9,283 bases of DNA from Deltaproteobacteria bacterium (GTDB lineage: Bacteria > Desulfobacterota_B > Binatia > UBA9968). The stretch is from contig VBKY01000084.1 in assembly GCA_005879255.1 (NCBI GenBank), forward strand, positions 5,737-15,019, written 5' to 3'. The notes under the pieces are model-generated. The model did no database searches. It was not told the origin of the DNA and saw nothing but the letters and a program-made list of their open reading frames with translations. This document shows, one piece after another, positions 6,292 to 9,283 of this stretch. A program made the translations under genes and the position numbers. Each line of letters starts with the position of its first letter. Position 1 is the stretch's first letter.

Positions 6292-6315
6292 ACATCCACT
6301 CCGCTCACCCTTCCC

Positions 6316-7479
6316 TTACGGTTCTCCATAGAATCCCACCGCGTTATCCCACATGAGCTTGCGTAAGGCTTCGGCACCCAGGCTATTCCACGACAGGACC
6401 TTGTCGATTGATTGGGGAAATCTGGATTCGGCATGAGGGTAATCCGAGGCGTACATCAGCACGTGGTCGCCGAGAAAGTCGGTGACCATCTTGGCCATCT
6501 TCTCACCCTCATGAATGACGATGCCAGCAAAGAAGCGGCCGCCGACCATGTAGTCGCTGAACTTGTGCTGGATATTCTCGGGAATCGCGCCCTCTCCTAT
6601 GTAAATCGCTTGATCATCCATCCGGCTGGCCCAAAAGGGCAGCCAGCCGAACCCGGATTCGAGAATGCCAAAACGAATATTCGGGTAGCGATCCAGGATA
6701 CCGCAGCCGAAGAACGACGGCACGGCTCGCATCGCGCCCCAGGGATGGGATGCCAGCCGGCCGATGAAGCGATTGTCCCAGAGGTCGCGATAACCGGGGA
6801 AGCCAAAAGAAAAACTGTGATGAACGATAGCGAGACCTTCTTCGTCCGCGGCTTTCCAGATCGGCTCGAGGTCCGGATGGTCCAGCGGCTGGTCGAGCGC
6901 GAGCCGGGGCTCTACGCCCACCGCCCAGCCGCTGCGGCTCCATTTTTTGATCTCTTTGACCGAATCTTCGACGCGAAGACCGCTGGCGATGATCAGTGAT
7001 TTGAGGCGATGGGGATCTTTGCTGGTGAAATCGTTCAGGTACCGATGCTGGGCCCGAATAAACGCCATCTCCAAATCGGCGTCGTCAGTGCTGGGGATTC
7101 CTCCGGGCACCATCATGTGGACGTCAACTCCTTCCTCGTTCATGTCGCGAATGCGCGCCTCGACATCGAAATCGCCGCCGCCGTAGCGCGGAAATTTTTC
7201 CCCCATGAAGCGCTGAAACGTGCGCTCTCCCTGTTCCGGTGCGGCGGCTTGGCCGAGCATGCGCATCGATTCTTTGTTCCAGCCTTCGTTTCGGGTGCGA
7301 AAGCGAAAGTAATGGCGGTGCGGCGCTTCGTAGCGTTCTCCCGCCATGCCGATGCGCACGGGGACCTTGCCCCATTGCGGCGCTTGCTCGCGCCGGTCGG
7401 GATCGAGATAGGGAATGATGGTTTCTACTGTCGGGCGGAGATGGGTGTCGCAATCAAAAACTTTGACGCCGTTGCGCAT
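6316..7479 (-). CDS. Amidohydro_2 family protein (second, longer paralogue)
   Basis: This encodes a 387-residue cytoplasmic TIM-barrel metal-dependent hydrolase or decarboxylase. Candidate active-site residues in order: D11-x-H13 in VFDCDTHLRP, H220-H221 in LAIVHHSFSFG, H245 in ASHPWGAMR, E274 in GILESGFGW, and D346 in MYASDYPHAE. The core around 244-290 aligns with residues 219-265 of the 1503-2534 protein: SHPWGAMRAV..GILDRYPNIRFGILESGFGWLP against AHPMEQMTAA..GVLERHPCLRVGFMEAGCGWVP. It has an extra N-terminal section (residues 30-110, with RERTFQRFMGEKFPRYGG-like composition) and is therefore longer. The ATG at 7479 has AAGGA eight bases upstream, within the 14-bp gap from the binding-protein gene, so the two are co-transcribed. 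The ending (LMWDNAVGFYGEP) is typical. Substrate unknown. Confidence 0.88.
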   Translation of the reverse strand: MRNGVKVFDCDTHLRPTVETIIPYLDPDRREQAPQWGKVPVRIGMAGERYEAPHRHYFRFRTRNEGWNKESMRMLGQAAAPEQGERTFQRFMGEKFPRYGGGDFDVEARIRDMNEEGVDVHMMVPGGIPSTDDADLEMAFIRAQHRYLNDFTSKDPHRLKSLIIASGLRVEDSVKEIKKWSRSGWAVGVEPRLALDQPLDHPDLEPIWKAADEEGLAIVHHSFSFGFPGYRDLWDNRFIGRLASHPWGAMRAVPSFFGCGILDRYPNIRFGILESGFGWLPFWASRMDDQAIYIGEGAIPENIQHKFSDYMVGGRFFAGIVIHEGEKMAKMVTDFLGDHVLMYASDYPHAESRFPQSIDKVLSWNSLGAEALRKLMWDNAVGFYGEP

Positions 7480-7493
7480 GTTTCATTTCCTTT

Positions 7494-8636
7494 CTACTTT
7501 GTACTCTCTTTCGGAAAACCAAAGGCTTCAACCGCCATGGCCATCCACTTGTCGGAATTATGAAAGTCGGCGAAACCGTTGATACAGAGTTTTTTCCCCT
7601 GAATCGTTTTTGACATGTTGCTTCCCGGGTAGAAAATGGAACCGATGAAGTCTTGCTTGTCAATGACATCTTGACCCTCGGGACTGGCTTCATGCTCCAT
7701 AAACAACATCGCAGCATATGGATGTTGTGCCGAGGCGAGCACGAGCTCCAACGCTGTGAGCCGCACGGGCACGGGCTCGACCATCTTGAGCTGGAGCGTG
7801 CCTGTCGGGTCCTTGGCCATCGCTCTCGTGACGGATTGATAATGCGTTCCAGAGTGAATGGCATATTCGCCCGCCTGTATGGAGCTCAACGCCCTGCTGT
7901 GGCCGCGCGACCAGATCGGGTTTTGGTCGCGCAAGCCCCTGGCGTACTTCAACATCCACTCCAAACCAAGGCCCTCTTGCGGGCAGGCCGGGTAGGCGGC
8001 AAACGGGTGTGGGCGCATGTCCACTAAGAATTTTCTCCCTTTGAACTCAGGCTTGAGAAAATCCTCCCACCGGTTAGGAACCTTATCGGGCGGGATCAAG
8101 TTCTTGTTGTAGGCAACCACCGAGAGCGCGCTGCCGAGCGCTGCGAGCGCGCGATGCTTGGGATCGATCATCTTAGGCGGTATGCGCAACACTCCGAATT
8201 CGGCCATGCCCAGGAGATCGAATTTTTTCGTAAAGGGAATGTACTCCGGATAGAATTCCGTAGAGGCGTGGCTGACGTCAAAGTCATTCCTGCTCCCGGA
8301 CTTTAGCTCCATAATGAAACGGTGCGCGGAATCGGGACCGGTGATCTCGAGCATCTCGATTTTCAAGAAGGGGTATTTCTTCTTGAAGCCCTCCATGATG
8401 CTCGGATAAACGCTCGGATCTAATCCGCTCAAAACTTTAACGGCCCCTTCTTTCTTCGCTTTGGCGACAATCGCATCGCGGCTGGTTTCGAAAATGAAGC
8501 CCTTGGCTTCTGCGTCTTTTTTCGCCTTCAACAAAGCTGCGCTGGACTCGGCGGCCGAACCATTCGTAGTAAGCACGAAACTTCCCAGGAGAAGAAACAA
8601 CAGGGCTCGCGTGCACGGATCGATTTTCGTACGCAC
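7494..8636 (-). CDS. Extracellular solute-binding protein, iron/polyamine-type (COG1840-like)
   Basis: This encodes a 380-residue secreted binding protein. The signal peptide has a basic start (MRTKIDPCTR), core ALLFLLLGSFVL, and a likely cut after NGSA. The mature part shows the class II periplasmic-binding pattern: IVAKAKKEGAVKVLSG (54-70), MEGFKKKYPFLKIEM, then VVAYNKNLIPPDKVPNRWEDF with LKPEFKGRKFLVD, and near the end AAMLFMEHEASPEGQDVI, as in Fe3+ or polyamine binding proteins. This is a different family from the other two binding proteins here. A 24-residue insert (SSAALLKAKKDAEAKGF and on) lies between the signal and the fold. The GTG start is the first possible one after an in-frame TGA, but its Shine-Dalgarno runs straight into it. 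It is followed after 14 bp by the amidohydrolase gene. No permease or ATPase is visible. Confidence 0.87.
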   Translation of the reverse strand: MRTKIDPCTRALLFLLLGSFVLTTNGSAAESSAALLKAKKDAEAKGFIFETSRDAIVAKAKKEGAVKVLSGLDPSVYPSIMEGFKKKYPFLKIEMLEITGPDSAHRFIMELKSGSRNDFDVSHASTEFYPEYIPFTKKFDLLGMAEFGVLRIPPKMIDPKHRALAALGSALSVVAYNKNLIPPDKVPNRWEDFLKPEFKGRKFLVDMRPHPFAAYPACPQEGLGLEWMLKYARGLRDQNPIWSRGHSRALSSIQAGEYAIHSGTHYQSVTRAMAKDPTGTLQLKMVEPVPVRLTALELVLASAQHPYAAMLFMEHEASPEGQDVIDKQDFIGSIFYPGSNMSKTIQGKKLCINGFADFHNSDKWMAMAVEAFGFPKESTK

Positions 8637-8644
8637 CTCCTCGG
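8637..8644 (-). promoter_or_regulatory. Shine-Dalgarno abutting the GTG start of the binding-protein gene
   Basis: The minus strand reads CCGAGGAG directly against GTG, giving GAGGAGGTG with no spacer. The best anti-SD match therefore includes the start codon itself. An alternative in-frame start at normal spacing does not exist apart from a non-standard ACG or ATC. Confidence 0.45.
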
Positions 8645-8701
8645 GAAATGGTTCGTGGCGGGTGAGAAGTCATCCTCTCACACGCGCTTCGTGCTATTTA
8701 T

Positions 8702-8716
8702 GCGCCCGACAGGCGC
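8702..8716. repeat. Small stem-loop GCGCC-CGACA-GGCGC between the two binding-protein genes
   Basis: A perfect 5-bp stem in the 109-bp gap, 30 bases after the stop of the upstream gene. There is no T-run on the minus strand. It could stabilise the upstream message or be chance. Confidence 0.25.
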
Positions 8717-8745
8717 TTTTCCCCACCGACTTTCATCTTTGCGCG

Positions 8746-9283
8746 CTAGTAGCCACAACGTTCTGCTACCGCCTGAACTCGCTGGTACTCCTCCGCCAAT
8801 TCCTTTCTTCCTCTCAGTTCATTGTAGGCCTCTGTCACCAAGTCCTGGGCGCACACGTCCGCGATAGCGGGAACTTCGTACTCCAGCCCGCCAATCAGCT
8901 TTTCCTCGCGCAGCATGTCCTCGAATCCCGTCGCCAGACCATCGAGCGGAAATGGCATCGATTCCAAACCTCGTGGGGTGTAGCGGGAAGCGTTGTGTAT
9001 CCGCTCTTCCGGGTCCGGCGTCTGCAGGCGGAGTCTTTTGTCGAGGTTATAGAGATACTCGAAATTTTTCGGCATATCGCGGACAAACCAGTAAGAGCGG
9101 ATCAGCCCTTTGAGAAAACTCTTGACCAGATCCGGGCGCTCCTCGAGTATCCGTCCGGTCGCAGCGATAATCCGCTCGGGGCGTCCATTGGGATACTGGT
9201 CTTTTGGCACCACGAGAACGTTGCAGCCCTCTTTCTTGAGCGTTTCCGCCATCCAGCCTGACACCGGAGCGCACTCTACTTTA
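8746..9283 (-). CDS. NMT1-like solute-binding protein, C-terminal part (runs off right edge)
   Basis: This is the last 178 residues of a binding protein. The frame stays open through to the window edge (K-V-E-C-A-P before the GTG at 9264), so that GTG is an internal Val and not the start. The pattern fits the C-terminal lobe of NMT1/SsuA-type proteins: APVSGWMAETLKKEGCNVLVV, then RIIAATGRILEERPDLVKSF, then LKGLIRSYWFVRD, a helical lobe that packs against the ligand site. The tail (LVTEAYNELRGRKELAEEY) is long and charged. It is the upstream partner of the binding protein at 7494-8636, separated by 109 bp. The signal peptide and the ligand-binding N-terminal lobe are outside the window. Ligand unknown; the family call is moderately sure. 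Confidence 0.75.
   Translation of the reverse strand, partial: KVECAPVSGWMAETLKKEGCNVLVVPKDQYPNGRPERIIAATGRILEERPDLVKSFLKGLIRSYWFVRDMPKNFEYLYNLDKRLRLQTPDPEERIHNASRYTPRGLESMPFPLDGLATGFEDMLREEKLIGGLEYEVPAIADVCAQDLVTEAYNELRGRKELAEEYQRVQAVAERCGY

Larger units (their letters stand above)
6054..6315. other. Convergent intergenic region filled by a MITE-like element
   Basis: This 262-bp stretch lies between the 3' ends of the M20 gene and the second amidohydrolase gene. Almost all of it is taken up by the inverted-repeat element at 6080-6284. Open frames crossing it (for example 6069-6356 on the plus strand) are repeat-derived and look non-coding. Confidence 0.6.

Noticed and set aside
6412..6999. 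Plus-strand 195-residue open frame
   Set aside because: It is antisense to the second amidohydrolase, whose motifs and ribosome binding site are clear.
8461..9261. Plus-strand 266-residue open frame over the right edge
   Set aside because: It crosses two convincing minus-strand binding-protein genes and their gap and has no recognisable domain.
9262..9264. GTG as start of the right-edge gene
   Set aside because: The frame is open to the window end and the residues before it continue the family pattern, so the gene is cut by the edge.

Overview
The window (about 55% G+C by eye) is a metabolic accessory region with no RNA genes, CRISPR or phage genes. The gene mix is solute-binding proteins without their transporters, Amidohydro_2 enzymes, a UbiD-type decarboxylase, an M20 hydrolase and a DUF3891 protein. 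In my recollection this resembles large genomes of uncultivated soil or marine lineages near Desulfobacterota/Binatota, Tectomicrobia, Rokubacteria or NC10. That placement is only an inference from gene style; there is no taxonomic marker here.

Layout. (A) 1-3477, minus strand, read right to left: DUF3891 protein, Amidohydro_2 hydrolase/decarboxylase (GTG start), NMT1-like periplasmic binding protein, and a UbiD-family decarboxylase that runs off the left edge. Gaps are short (100, 7 and 75 bp) and each start has a Shine-Dalgarno sequence, so this looks like one operon. (B) 3478-3623 is a divergent, AT-rich control region with a consensus -10 box. (C) 3624-6053, plus strand: a LysR-type regulator, a 264-bp gap holding small dyads and a candidate LysR operator, and an M20-fold hydrolase whose metal site looks degenerate. 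(D) 6054-6315 lies between convergent genes and holds a roughly 200-bp MITE-like element. It has imperfect 24-bp terminal inverted repeats ending in CTAG and carries two perfect stem-loops that could act as terminators. (E) 6316-9283, minus strand, read right to left: the C-terminal part of an NMT1-like binding protein (cut by the right edge), a second binding protein of the iron/polyamine-type class, and a second Amidohydro_2 protein.

How the genes may work together (inference): the three secreted binding proteins would capture small organic acids or related solutes. The two Amidohydro_2 proteins and the UbiD protein belong to families rich in metal-dependent or prenylated-FMN-dependent decarboxylases of aromatic and unsaturated acids. 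The M20 enzyme would be an amidase or deacylase, and the LysR protein is the obvious local regulator. No ABC permease or ATPase and no UbiX flavin prenyltransferase is present, so transport and cofactor supply must come from elsewhere.
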